64,000 bases of DNA from Rossellomorea sp036867415 (GCF_036867415.1 NZ_JBAJHU010000001.1:124001-188000), one strand, 5' to 3'; counted from the first letter of the stretch, positions 27,014-36,319 are shown. Notes: generated from the letters alone by a model not told the origin. Translations and numbers: made by a program.

Positions 27014-27039
27014 GATTATAAGTCTACAGACTATAAGTT
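27014..27039. promoter_or_regulatory. Paired C-box-like operators
   Basis: GATTATAAGTC (27014-27024) and GACTATAAGTT (27029-27039) both match the GACTATAAGTC-like half of known C-boxes. They lie just downstream of the methyltransferase -10 and 53-78 bp upstream of the controller start. That fits repression of the methyltransferase and activation of the controller/endonuclease genes, which have no strong promoter of their own. Confidence 0.65.
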
Positions 27040-27056
27040 ACATGAGGTGTATAATT

Positions 27057-28328
27057 TTGCGTTATTTTACTGTTTTTGACATAGTGAAAAATAAAGCTGA
27101 GCAATATGGGCATACTGAAAATGAAATGTATGCTTATTTAAAAAATACTAAAATATATAAGAAGGATTTAGTTGCCTACAAGGAAAGTGGTATCATTCCA
27201 ACTGATGAAAGGGTACTGAAAGGCTTACTAAGTTACTTGGATATGTCTTATATGGAGTTAGAATTAACCTTGGGGAGAATACCAAAAGGATTCGAGGATG
27301 TATTCATTAGTAATACAAAAGAGATAGCCCGAATACTTAATAAAGGCAAAAGTTTTAATAGAAATTTATCCGATAATAACTCATTAGTTGGTCCATATTT
27401 TGAATCTAATTTAGGAAAATTATATAAAGGTGATTGTTTAAGATTATTTAAACAAGTTCCAAATGAAAGCGTGGATACTATTTTTGCAGATCCTCCATTT
27501 AATCTAGACAAGGAATATGATGAGGGGGTAAATGACAAAAATACGTTTAGTGGATACCTAGACTGGTACTACAATTGGATTGACGAGTGTATAAGGGTCT
27601 TGAAACCTGGCGGTTCATTGTTCGTTTACAATATTCCGAAGTGGAACACATATCTTTCAGAGTACCTCAGTGGAAGAATGAATTTCAGAAACTGGATTAC
27701 GGTTGATATGAAGTTTGGACTACCAATCCAGAATAGGCTTTATCCAGCAAACTACAGCCTTTTGTATTACGTTAAAGGGGATAAACCTAAAACATTTAAC
27801 ATACAAAGAATCCCACTACAAACTTGCCCTCATTGCGGTAAAGAAATAAAAGACTACGGAGGGTATAAGAACAAAATGAATCCTAATGGCGTAACTCTAT
27901 CTGATGTATGGTCCGATATTTATCCGGTAAGACATAGTAGTTCTAAAAACAGGAAATTTAACGAGTTATCCGTTAAATTACTTGATAGGGTAATTAGTAT
28001 GAGCACAAAACAGGGAGATGTTGTATTAGATCCTTTCGGTGGTAGTGGAACAACTTATGCTGTTAGTGAATTACTAGGACGTAAATGGATTGGGTTTGAG
28101 TTAGGTAATTGTGAAATCATTAAAGAAAGGATAGTACACAAAGATAAAGACATAAAACTTTTTAATAAGGTTTATGAAGAGAAAGATAAATTATTTCCAT
28201 ACAAGGTTAAGGAATTACGAAAGAAAAATGGATTGTGGACAGATGATGATTTTAGAGAAGAAAAAAATGAAGGAAATGACAAAGAGATATATAATAAAAA
28301 CAATGATCAGATTTCGCTGGATTTTTAA
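27057..28328 (+). CDS. Site-specific DNA methyltransferase (beta-class, type II)
   Basis: About 423 residues. Catalytic motif IV is DPPF (145-148) and the AdoMet motif F327-G-G-S-G follows it, the beta-class order; DPPF favours N6-adenine methylation. A CPHC zinc-type pair lies between them. The first 120 residues form a separate helical, HTH-like domain. TTG 27057 is the likely start, seven bases after GAGGTG; ATG 27042 overlaps that site and adds five residues. It is the cognate modification enzyme for the divergent controller and endonuclease genes. Confidence 0.88.
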   Translation: MRYFTVFDIVKNKAEQYGHTENEMYAYLKNTKIYKKDLVAYKESGIIPTDERVLKGLLSYLDMSYMELELTLGRIPKGFEDVFISNTKEIARILNKGKSFNRNLSDNNSLVGPYFESNLGKLYKGDCLRLFKQVPNESVDTIFADPPFNLDKEYDEGVNDKNTFSGYLDWYYNWIDECIRVLKPGGSLFVYNIPKWNTYLSEYLSGRMNFRNWITVDMKFGLPIQNRLYPANYSLLYYVKGDKPKTFNIQRIPLQTCPHCGKEIKDYGGYKNKMNPNGVTLSDVWSDIYPVRHSSSKNRKFNELSVKLLDRVISMSTKQGDVVLDPFGGSGTTYAVSELLGRKWIGFELGNCEIIKERIVHKDKDIKLFNKVYEEKDKLFPYKVKELRKKNGLWTDDDFREEKNEGNDKEIYNKNNDQISLDF

Positions 28329-28354
28329 AAATAAATAATATAATAATTTCATTA

Positions 28355-28382
28355 AAGACTTCTAGGCGGAAGTCTTTTTTTT
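28355..28382 (+). terminator. Intrinsic terminator of the methyltransferase gene
   Basis: AAGACTTC pairs with GAAGTCTT around six bases, followed by an eight-T run. The next gene remnant begins immediately after it. Confidence 0.85.
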
Positions 28383-28384
28383 AC

Positions 28385-29926
28385 TGTATTTTAAAATTGA
28401 AAGTAGCTGATTTATTAACTCTTATTAATGGGACTATAGGAATAGATCCTGATGATCTACCTAAGTTACTCAAACCGTTTTCTTCAAATAAAACAAGTGA
28501 TAGTTCGACAGTTGGAGAAAAGGGAGTAGGTTTAACTTTTGTTATGTTTAATAGTAATGATTTCGAAATCATTACTGGAAATGGGAAGTGAGCTTTTAAA
28601 GCTAGTATTAAAGATGCTGCAGTTTGGAAAAACAGTAATTCTGAAGCTGATTTAAAATTACAACTTAATGAAATAACAGACCCAATACAAGGTACTGAGG
28701 TGATTTTAAAGAATGTTACGGATCTCCCATTCTTTGATTTAACTTTTAACCAGTTGAAGTACGTATTAAGAACTAGGACCTCGATAGGGAAGACAAAAAT
28801 ATTATGGGAAGATGATATAAAAATTAAAATAAACCTTGAATTTATTGATCAGAATGGAGAAGAATTTGAAGAAGAACTTCCGTTTAAGTATTTTATATTG
28901 ACAGAAGGGCTTAACGAACACGAAAAAATTGACTTAGAATATTTTAAAACACATTATAAAGATGCTTTAAAAACAGATGCAGAAAAGCGACAAGCTTTAT
29001 TTGGAAAAGTGATTAACTATAAAGGAGAATTTGTTCACAATTCCAATAGGAAAATTAAATTTTATTCTTACTTTATGCCAGGATGAGCTATGTGGGATAA
29101 AATTACACAGGAATATGGTTTAATAACAGAAGACAAAATTGAAGATGAAGAATATACAGAGAACTATCATTATGCGCTAATTCAAGCGGGAATTTATACT
29201 TCAGTAAAGGGGATGCCAACAGGTATTGTGATTAACCATCCCAAAACTGGTTACGCAGGATATTGGGGTAACATGTTCATTTTGTTTGAGGATTCTAGTC
29301 TTAAATTTGATATTGGCTGAAAATCAATTCATGGCAGACAAGCATTAATATTACAAGGATATGCCAAGGAAATCTTTAACAGTTACTTAAAGTATGTTAC
29401 CAAATATGTTTCGAGAGATTCAGGTAATTTTGGAGATGAATGGGATAGAGATGAAGTATTTGGTGAAATAGGTGATATGGTAGATCTAAATAATAGAAAT
29501 ACTTTATTCGAAAAATCACCTAAAGGCCAAGAAGCGCAAGTATGTGCCATGTTTTATGAAGAAGCTGCAAAGGGAATTATTAGCTATCTGAAATTCTTGA
29601 CCTCTGGGTATAAAGGTAGATATGACTTATATGCTAAGTGGGGAAGAAAAAAGATTGTTATCGAATTTAAATCAGAGTTGAAAAACAAACATTCTTAGAT
29701 ATTTTAATGATGAACAGAAATTATTCGATGAAATCGATTGTATAGTGGGTTGGGATGTTTCAGAGGAAGATGAGAAAGTGATGAAATCAAGAAGTATAGC
29801 CATAAAAGAAATACAAAAAAGTCATTAGCTACTAGTGGAAAAGAATTTCCTAATGCTACACATAAATTAGATTTAGGAGGAATGGTAAATCCTATTTATG
29901 TAATTGATCTAAAGAAGCTTTTGTAA
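28385..29926 (+). pseudogene. Decayed GHKL (Hsp90-like) ATPase gene
   Basis: Reading in one frame from 28385 gives a protein lacking the N-terminal N-box. It begins near the glycine-rich ATP-lid region (TLINGTIGIDPDDL, KPFSSNKTSD, GEKGVGLTF), the hallmark of GHKL ATPases. That frame is broken by TGA at 28589, 29084 and 29318 and a stop at 29696. Two later frame changes are needed to read the tail, which contains EIDCIVGWDVSEEDEK and ends NPIYVIDLKKLL at 29926. Loss of the N-terminus coincides with the end of the restriction-modification block, so arrival of that block may have truncated it. It is not expected to be functional under the standard code. Confidence 0.75.
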
Positions 29927-29934
29927 AAATCATT

Positions 29935-30292
29935 TTCATTCGAAGTATGAGTAGAAGTTATAAGATGGTGTTATTAAAGGCCATGCTTGAAAGAGGACCA
30001 GCTGATTGGTATAAGCCTATAACTGCTATAGAGGTTGCTCCATTCTTTCATGCGTATTTAACAAGTTAAGCAGATGTGGGTGTATGATGAGAAGAAGGTT
30101 GCTGGTTTGATTGCTAAGATGCCTATGAGTAAGTGGAGTGAGAATTCGAAAGGGCTTGTGTCGTTTGCAGGTGGTAAGTTTGATGTGCAGTTTGTAGTTC
30201 CAGAACAGTTTGAGAGGATTGTTTATGAGTTTACTAGAGAAGTATGTGAGTATAGGCTACATTCATATTTTCAGAGAAGAATGGGGATGTGA
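29935..30292 (+). pseudogene. C-terminal remnant of a large restriction/helicase-type gene
   Basis: Two out-of-frame pieces are seen. The first, from about 29935 to 30069, reads SMSRSYKMVLLKAM...GPADWYKPI...APFFHAYL. The second, 30074-30292, reads WVYDEKKVAGLIAKMPMSKW...EVCEYRLHSYF. From memory these adjoin each other in the C-termini of large helicase-like defence proteins, with an intervening segment deleted here. Together with the preceding ATPase remnant they look like a decayed defence system. Confidence 0.6.
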
Positions 30293-30437
30293 GTTTCAAT
30301 TAATAGGTAATTCATGAAGAGATTGTATATATCATGCTAGGATAAGTAATATGAAATTAACTTGCTAATACCAGTAGGTTTTTTGGAGGGCTCTAGCAGA
30401 CCCTTCTGCCGGGCATTGAAGAATGGTGTATTCATAA

Positions 30438-30469
30438 AAGAGAAGCTATATTTTTGGGGAGCTTCTCTT
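30438..30469. repeat. Perfect 10-bp inverted repeat (AAGAGAAGCT)
   Basis: The arms at 30438-30447 and 30460-30469 are perfect complements with a 12-base loop containing TTTTTGGGG. There is no T-run after it, so it is a weak terminator at best. Confidence 0.5.
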
Positions 30470-30537
30470 ATTAAAGCAGTTTAGTTTACAGTATTAGAAG
30501 TAGATAATAACTACAATTGTATAATATTTATCTGACT

Positions 30538-30864
30538 TCATTTTTTATATAATAAATAAGATATTTTCTCTCCATGTCTTATGAGGCTAATTAACCCCCT
30601 TCGAATCCAAGGCTTAGTTAAGTCATCATTACCAGCCTTATTGTGAAAGTCAGTTATGAATGTACTGCTAACAATGCATATACATTTTACCGATTCTCCT
30701 TTTTCATAAACCAATTTTTCATGAGGTCTATTATGAACTACATATTTACGTACTCCGTTTCTCAGCTCATATAATCGGTGCTCTTTGGATGTGTCGTTCT
30801 TTAATATAACCTTCATACATCCCCTAATAAATGCTTCCTCACCTGAAGACAATTTCTTCTTCAA
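30538..30864 (-). CDS. Hypothetical protein
   Basis: About 108 residues, basic, mixed alpha/beta with a CICIVSSTF strand and a C-terminal GLISLIRHGEKISYLLYKK. No family recognised. TTG 30864 follows GAGAGGGTGAT at good spacing; an in-frame GTG at 30873 would leave no room for the ribosome binding site. It lies between decayed genes and may itself be a remnant. Confidence 0.45.
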   Translation of the reverse strand: MKKKLSSGEEAFIRGCMKVILKNDTSKEHRLYELRNGVRKYVVHNRPHEKLVYEKGESVKCICIVSSTFITDFHNKAGNDDLTKPWIRRGLISLIRHGEKISYLLYKK

Positions 30865-31043
30865 TAAAATCACCCTCTCATTATTTGCTGAATTCCTATT
30901 TCGACACTTAGCTTTGGAGAACCTGCATTTTCGTTACATTAATTTACATTTTTTAGCTATTTTTAAAACCGACGCATTGTAGTACATTAACCCGTATGTT
31001 ATTCTATTTCGTATAATGGAATCTTTACTCCAAGGAGGACATA

Positions 31044-31439
31044 ATGAAAAAAGACATATATGTAGTAGGAGCAGTCATCTTTAAAGATAATAAAGTTCTC
31101 TGCGCCCAAAGAGGTACCGAAAAGTCATTACCTCTTCTGTGGGAATTCCCAGGTGGAAAGATTGAAAAAGGTGAGAAACCAGAAGAGGCTTTAAAACGAG
31201 AAATTCAAGAGGAAATGCATTGTTCAATTGAAATTGGTGAAAACATAGAACATACGGTTCATGAGTATGATTTTGGCATTGTTCACTTGACTACATACCA
31301 TTGCAAGCTGGTCGAAGGAGAACCAGTCTTAACTGAACACTCAGCTATTAAATGGTTAGCACCCGATGAGTTACATACTCTTGAATGGGCACCAGCAGAC
31401 ATACCTGCCATTGGAAAAATCGCAAAAGTATATGCATGA
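31044..31439 (+). CDS. Nudix hydrolase, MutT-like (deoxy)nucleoside triphosphate pyrophosphohydrolase
   Basis: 131 residues. The Nudix box is intact (GGKIEKGEKPEEALKREIQE followed by EM), preceded by PLLWEFPG, the pattern of MutT/8-oxo-dGTP diphosphatase-type enzymes. AAGGAGG precedes the ATG. It is 110 bp upstream of a PLD/SF2 helicase gene, with a terminator between them. It may cleanse damaged nucleotides or, by context, modulate nucleotides during defence; housekeeping and defence roles cannot be separated here. Confidence 0.85.
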   Translation: MKKDIYVVGAVIFKDNKVLCAQRGTEKSLPLLWEFPGGKIEKGEKPEEALKREIQEEMHCSIEIGENIEHTVHEYDFGIVHLTTYHCKLVEGEPVLTEHSAIKWLAPDELHTLEWAPADIPAIGKIAKVYA

Positions 31440-31443
31440 CCGG

Positions 31444-31476
31444 AAAAGCTATCCATCATTTGGGTAGCTTTTCTTT
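31444..31476 (+). terminator. Intrinsic terminator after the Nudix gene
   Basis: AAAAGCTAtCC pairs with GGgTAGCTTTT, followed by CTTT. Confidence 0.6.
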
Positions 31477-31549
31477 ATGGATACGGTTTACAGTCTTGGA
31501 AATTAAGATTACAATTTTACTATAATACTGGAAATGAATGGAGATATTA

Positions 31550-34441
31550 ATGGTAAACTTTGTTGAAAACTTAACGGACTCAATATATAAGGGATTTATT
31601 GATCATGCTCATGGTAGATCAACTCGATACAAACCACAGTTGTTGATTAACAATGCTAAGAGTAATAAAAATATCCTTTCTACAATACTTGAAGAATTAA
31701 ATCATTGTGAGGATTTCTTTTTCTCAGTTGCTTTTATCACGGAAAGCGGTTTAGCTACGTTAAAGGCACTCCTTTGGGATCTAAAACAAAAGGGGATCAA
31801 AGGGAGAATTCTTACATCTACATTTCTTCAATTTAATCAGCCGAATGTATTTCGAGAGCTGATGAAGATCTCGAATGTTGAAGTGAAATTAACCAACCTG
31901 AAGGGATTCCATGCCAAGGGTTACATATTTAAACATAGTACTCATTATTCTTTAATTGTTGGTAGCTCAAATTTAACAGCCCAGGCATTAAAAGCAAACT
32001 ACGAGTGGAACGTGAAGTTGAATTCACATGAAAAAGGAGAGATTATTCATCACTTCATTGATCAGTTTGAAGAAGTTTGGGATGAAGCGGTTGATCTGAC
32101 TACTGAGTGGGTTGAGCAGTATGAAAAAACATACCAAGCGACAAATCTACCAAACATCCAGAATGTTATTGAGCATCCCGTACAATATCAGGTGAACTCT
32201 TTGAAGGATGCAGTAGAGATAGTGCCTAATGCTATGCAAGAAGCTGCCTTAAAGAGTATTCAACGAGTAAGAGCAGAAGGAAAAGATAAGGCATTGGTTA
32301 TTTCCGCTACTGGTACAGGAAAAACCTATTTATCTGCATTTGATGTTAGACGTTTTGCACCAAAGAAAATGCTATTTATCGTTCATCGGGAACAAATTTT
32401 GCAAAAGGCGAAATCGGATTTCCAAAAGGTATTAGGTGGCATTGAGCGAGATTTCGGAATTTTATCCGGTAATTCGAAGCAAAACGAAGCAAGGTATCTT
32501 TTTGCTTCAATTTATACACTGTCTAAGGATTATATCCTGAATCAATTTGTACCTGCTGAATTCGACTATGTGTTAATCGATGAAGTGCATAAAGCAGGAG
32601 CAAAATCTTATAAGAAGGTTATGGAATACTTCAAACCAAAATTCCTCATGGGCATGACAGCTACTCCAGAGAGAACAGACGATTTCAATATCTATTCGTT
32701 ATTTGATTACAATATCGCTTATGAGATTAGATTGCAGGAAGCACTTGAAGAAGACATGCTATGCCCTTTTCATTACTTTGGGGTAACAGATTATGAGTTC
32801 AATGGTGAGTTGTTAGATGAAACAGCTGCTTTAGCCAAGCTTGTAACTGAAGAAAGAGTTGAGCATATCCTCGAGAAGATAGAGTACTATGGTCATTCTG
32901 GTGACAAGGTAAGAGGGTTAATGTTCTGTAGTCGAAAAGAAGAAGCAACCGAACTTTCTAAAGTTCTGAATGAGAGAGGGCTTAAGACAGTAGTATTATT
33001 AGGGGATCACTCCCAAGAGGAGAGAATACGTCGGGTCAATGAGTTAGAAAATGGTCAACTTGATTACATCATTACGGTAGATATCTTTAATGAGGGTGTC
33101 GACATCCCAAGCATCAATCAAGTCGTCATGCTAAGACAAACTCAATCAAGTATTATCTTCATTCAACAGTTAGGCCGTGGCCTAAGGAAGCATGAGAGTA
33201 AAGAGTATGTAACAGTAATCGATTTCATTGGGACCTACAAGAATAACTACTTGATCCCAGTCGCTTTATCAGGTGATCGGTCTCAGAATAAAGATAACAT
33301 TCGTCGGAATACAAAGGATACTTGCTATATTAAAGGTGTATCTACGATTAACTTTGAAGAGATTGCTAAAAAACAAATTTTCAAGTCCATTAATGATACG
33401 AAGTTAACATCCTTGAAAATCCTGCGGGACGCTTACGTTGAGTTGAAAAATAAAATTGGTAGAGTGCCATATTTGTATGATTTTGTTACCTATAATTCAA
33501 TTGATCCTTGTGTCATCGTGAATGAAATGAAATCGAATTACCAGACGTTTTTAGAAAAAGTGAAAGAAGAAGTGCCTGTACTATCTAAGTACGAAAACGA
33601 AGTGTTAACGATGCTTTCTCAAGAAATTTTGAATGGCAAGAGGAAGCATGAGATTGTTTTAGTAAAAATGTTATTGGGAAGGCGAGAACTCTCACGCGGT
33701 GAGTATGTAGAAGAATTGTCCTTAGTGGGATGCAAATCAGATTCAGAGACTTTGACTTCCGTAGAAAGAGTAATGGATCTGTCATTCTTCACCCAAGCAG
33801 CGGTAAAGAAATATGGTGAAGAACCAATTGTGCTGAAAGAGGAAGGACACTACCGTTTTAATGATCGAATCGTTGAAAGTCTTGGCAACAATAAACATTT
33901 TATATCATTAGTATATGACTTAATCAAAACGGCAGAAGAAAAGAGTCTTTCTTACAATTGCTCAGAACAACTAACCTTGTACCAAAAATACTCGCGTAAA
34001 GATGCATGTAAGCTATTAAACTGGCAAAATGATGAGAGCTCAACCATGTATGGTTATAAACCTAAGCATGGGACCTGTCCGATCTTTGTTACTTATCATA
34101 AAAACGAAGATGTGGAATCAAGTGTGAAATATGGGGATGAATTCATCAACCAAGAAGTGTTTAGATGGTACACCCGTAGTAACCGTACATTGGATTCTCA
34201 AGAGGTAAGAAAGATTATTAATGCTGTAAACCTAGGGCTAGATCTACACCTTTTTGTGAAAAAAGACGACGATGAGGGAACCGATTTTTATTATATTGGT
34301 AAGGCTGTGCCTGAAGAGAATAGTGAGGAACAGACGACCATGTTAGATAAGAACGGTAAGAAATTGCCGGTTGTTCGGATGAATATGGTGTTGGAGGATG
34401 AGGTGGAGGGTTCTTTGTATCATTATTTGATTGAGGAGTAA
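31550..34441 (+). CDS. PLD-nuclease/SF2 helicase of the DUF3427 type
   Basis: About 963 residues. An N-terminal phospholipase-D-like domain (about 40-190) has an HxK motif in KGFHAKGYIF and VGSSNLTAQAL. It is followed by an SF2 helicase core with Walker A ATGTGKT near residue 253, D344-E-V-H, MGMTATPERTD, and motif VI LGRGLRKHE. The C-terminal about 280 residues match the DUF3427 layout, including the segment YKPKHGTCPIFVTYHK. Start ATG 31550 follows GGAG at good spacing; 31538 is an alternative. The architecture suggests ATP-driven DNA tracking coupled to cleavage. It recurs in defence islands, often close to a Nudix gene. Confidence 0.88.
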   Translation: MVNFVENLTDSIYKGFIDHAHGRSTRYKPQLLINNAKSNKNILSTILEELNHCEDFFFSVAFITESGLATLKALLWDLKQKGIKGRILTSTFLQFNQPNVFRELMKISNVEVKLTNLKGFHAKGYIFKHSTHYSLIVGSSNLTAQALKANYEWNVKLNSHEKGEIIHHFIDQFEEVWDEAVDLTTEWVEQYEKTYQATNLPNIQNVIEHPVQYQVNSLKDAVEIVPNAMQEAALKSIQRVRAEGKDKALVISATGTGKTYLSAFDVRRFAPKKMLFIVHREQILQKAKSDFQKVLGGIERDFGILSGNSKQNEARYLFASIYTLSKDYILNQFVPAEFDYVLIDEVHKAGAKSYKKVMEYFKPKFLMGMTATPERTDDFNIYSLFDYNIAYEIRLQEALEEDMLCPFHYFGVTDYEFNGELLDETAALAKLVTEERVEHILEKIEYYGHSGDKVRGLMFCSRKEEATELSKVLNERGLKTVVLLGDHSQEERIRRVNELENGQLDYIITVDIFNEGVDIPSINQVVMLRQTQSSIIFIQQLGRGLRKHESKEYVTVIDFIGTYKNNYLIPVALSGDRSQNKDNIRRNTKDTCYIKGVSTINFEEIAKKQIFKSINDTKLTSLKILRDAYVELKNKIGRVPYLYDFVTYNSIDPCVIVNEMKSNYQTFLEKVKEEVPVLSKYENEVLTMLSQEILNGKRKHEIVLVKMLLGRRELSRGEYVEELSLVGCKSDSETLTSVERVMDLSFFTQAAVKKYGEEPIVLKEEGHYRFNDRIVESLGNNKHFISLVYDLIKTAEEKSLSYNCSEQLTLYQKYSRKDACKLLNWQNDESSTMYGYKPKHGTCPIFVTYHKNEDVESSVKYGDEFINQEVFRWYTRSNRTLDSQEVRKIINAVNLGLDLHLFVKKDDDEGTDFYYIGKAVPEENSEEQTTMLDKNGKKLPVVRMNMVLEDEVEGSLYHYLIEE

Positions 34442-34459
34442 CTTGAGTTTAGGAAAGGG

Positions 34460-34485
34460 AGTCAGTTGATTAACTGACTTCTTTT
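34460..34485 (+). terminator. Intrinsic terminator after the DUF3427 helicase gene
   Basis: AGTCAGTT-GATT-AACTGACT followed by TCTTTT. Confidence 0.7.
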
Positions 34486-34563
34486 GAATGCATAAGAAAC
34501 TAGCCATAACAAATAGACAACTTAAGGTGATATAAATAAATGAAGGTACGGAGGGGATTAATT

Positions 34564-34867
34564 GTGGGTGACATTAAACTATTTAGGTTAAACGATAATA
34601 ACATTGATGAGCTTGAGGGGCAATCAATTGCTATTGAAAAGTCATTACAAAATATAATTGAAAAACACCTAGACACTTTTCTCGGTGTGCGTTTTTTGGC
34701 TTTAGAATATAGCACAGGTAAACGTCATGCAGGAAGAATTGACACTTTGGGGATTTATGAGAATAATTCTCCTGTAATAATTGAATATAAAAGAACAATG
34801 AATGAAAATGTTATCAATCAAGGTTTATTCTATCTTGATTGGCTATTAGATCATAAAGCTGAATGTT
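34564..34867 (+). pseudogene. N-terminal fragment of a DUF5655-type nuclease-like protein
   Basis: Reads MGDIKLFRLN at GTG 34564 (ribosome binding site GGAGGGG), then GRIDTLGIYENNSPVIIEYK, a RecB/PD-(D/E)xK-like D...E-x-K pattern, and INQGLFYLDWLLDHKA. Homology stops at 34867, where sequence copied from a DUF819 gene begins. The open frame runs on to 35004 but the added residues are out-of-frame membrane-gene DNA. About the first 100 residues of the gene remain. Confidence 0.75.
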
Positions 34868-35139
34868 GTGTGGGCTTCAGCAAGTATCTACTTAGAGCAA
34901 CGCTACAGTTTGGCAGCGAAAATTTCGGGTGCAATTGTTGCGCTGATCGGGGCTATTATTCTATCAAATACCGGAATTATTCGTACAGCGTCGCCGGTTT
35001 ATGATACGGTTTGGACGTTTATCATTCCGCTCGCGATTCCGCTGCTGCTTTTTCATGTGAACTTTAAACGGATCTGGCAGGAAAGCAGACGGTTGCTGAT
35101 TATCTTTTTGATCAGCTCGATCGGTACGGTTGCAGGGGT
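34868..35139 (+). repeat. Direct repeat copy A: internal fragment of the DUF819 gene
   Basis: 272 bp, same length and orientation as 60209-60480, with roughly 90-95% identity by eye and no indels. It encodes the first membrane helices of the DUF819 protein (about residues 20-110), without its start. One difference changes PTASPVY to RTASPVY, another W to L. Confidence 0.9.
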
Positions 35140-35791
35140 AGCTAGGAAGGAAATTGATAACATTGCTAAGTCGATCATTCATAAAAGAACGTTGACCAGT
35201 ACATCCATCTCATTTGGGGCCGGGCTTTCGGGAGGGCTTGCCATGGCAGGGACGATCCCCGGGGATGTCATCCAATTCTACGGGATAGCCATGATGCTCG
35301 CACAAGAATTGGCCTATTTATATGGACATCACGACTTATGGTTGGAGGAACACCTGGATACAGAGAGAGCACGGGATAAAATCATCGTTTTGTTAGGTGT
35401 CATGTTTGGAGTGGGGGGCTCCACTTCAGCAATTAAATTCCTGTCCTCAAGCCTATCTAAGCAGGTATTGAAAAAGTCGCCTCAAAAAGCATTAACGAAA
35501 ACAGTTTACTACCCGATTATTAAGAAGATTGCCGGATATATAGGCGTAAAGCTCACCAAAGAGACATTTGCCAAGGGTCTTTCTAAAGCAATCCCAGTTG
35601 TAGGGGGAGTAATATCTGGCTCCATTACTTATACCACAATGAGACCCATGGGCAAAAGATTGGCCGTAATGTTATCAGAAACCCTTGTTATGACAGAAGA
35701 GGAAGTTATAGAAGAATTTTATGAGTTGCGTAAAGAATTTCCTGAGATTATTGATGTTGAGTTTGAAGAGGTGGAGGATATTGAGGTATAG
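34868..35791 (+). pseudogene. Chimeric ORF: DUF819 fragment fused in frame to an EcsC-like C-terminus
   Basis: An uninterrupted frame of 307 codons joins two unrelated gene pieces. Up to 35139 it is the DUF819 membrane segment. From about 35140 to 35791 it is the C-terminal two thirds of an EcsC-family-like protein (SFGAGLSGGLAMAGTIPGD, LGVMFGVGGSTSAIKFL, IPVVGGVISGSITYTTM, acidic tail). Neither piece has its own start or ribosome binding site. It is most likely a recombination scar, though a translated membrane fusion cannot be excluded. Confidence 0.7.
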
Positions 35792-35804
35792 AGTATTACC
35801 GTAG

Positions 35805-35836
35805 GCAGAGTGGGGACGGTTCCCACTCTGCTTTTC
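35805..35836. terminator. Intrinsic terminator after the EcsC-like fragment
   Basis: GCAGAGTGGG-GACGGTT-CCCACTCTGC followed by TTTTC. It also faces the minus-strand GIY-YIG remnant. Confidence 0.75.
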
Positions 35837-35839
35837 ATT

Positions 35840-36319
35840 TTTTGTTGGGAAAATTGCTCACCATGGAAGGTAGGATAGAGTGGGATTTGTTCACGATAAC
35901 CGTTCCCGTGCTTCCTGAGTTTCTCCCAAATCTCTTGAAAAAGCTCCTCTTTATAAAAAGACTTCTTGTAATTGTTATGCACTTCCCTGGAATTCGTCTG
36001 GCTCGCATACTGCAGCTGGTAGCGATTATCGGCAAAAAAAAGAAGTTTATAAGATTAGACTCGATATTATATAAGTCGCCGACTGATTAAACTTCTCATG
36101 ACCAATTAAGATCGAACGATTTAAGTTCTTCCGCCTACTATTTTCTAAATGACTCTTCAAATGCCGAGCAGCTTGAACCGTTTGTCCTATATAGGCAGAG
36201 GGCTTTTTCTTGTCATTATAAAGAATATATATGATTGGATAGTTGTTTAAGTGGACTGTTTTTACTTGATCGAGATGTTCACGACTGAAACCTTTCTTTT
36301 CTACAATAAGTTCGTTCAT
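35840..36319 (-). pseudogene. Truncated GIY-YIG / DUF2075-type gene remnant
   Basis: The 5' part (36047-36319) encodes PIIYILYNDKKKPSAYIGQT and LIGHEKFNQSAT, a GIY-YIG nuclease domain as found at the N-terminus of DUF2075 helicase-like proteins. A frame change near 36040 is needed to continue into RYQLQYASQTNS and SFYKEELFQEIWEKL. The helicase part is missing altogether. A short poly-A tract at 36036-36042 could account for the frameshift. Confidence 0.65.

Noticed and set aside
34540..35004. Intact 154-codon nuclease gene
   Set aside because: Only the first about 100 codons match a nuclease-like family; the tail is DUF819 DNA read out of frame, so it is a truncated fragment.
35805..35831. 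Hairpin as a riboswitch or transposon end
   Set aside because: A simple 10-bp stem with a T-run directly after a coding 3' end is adequately explained as a terminator.
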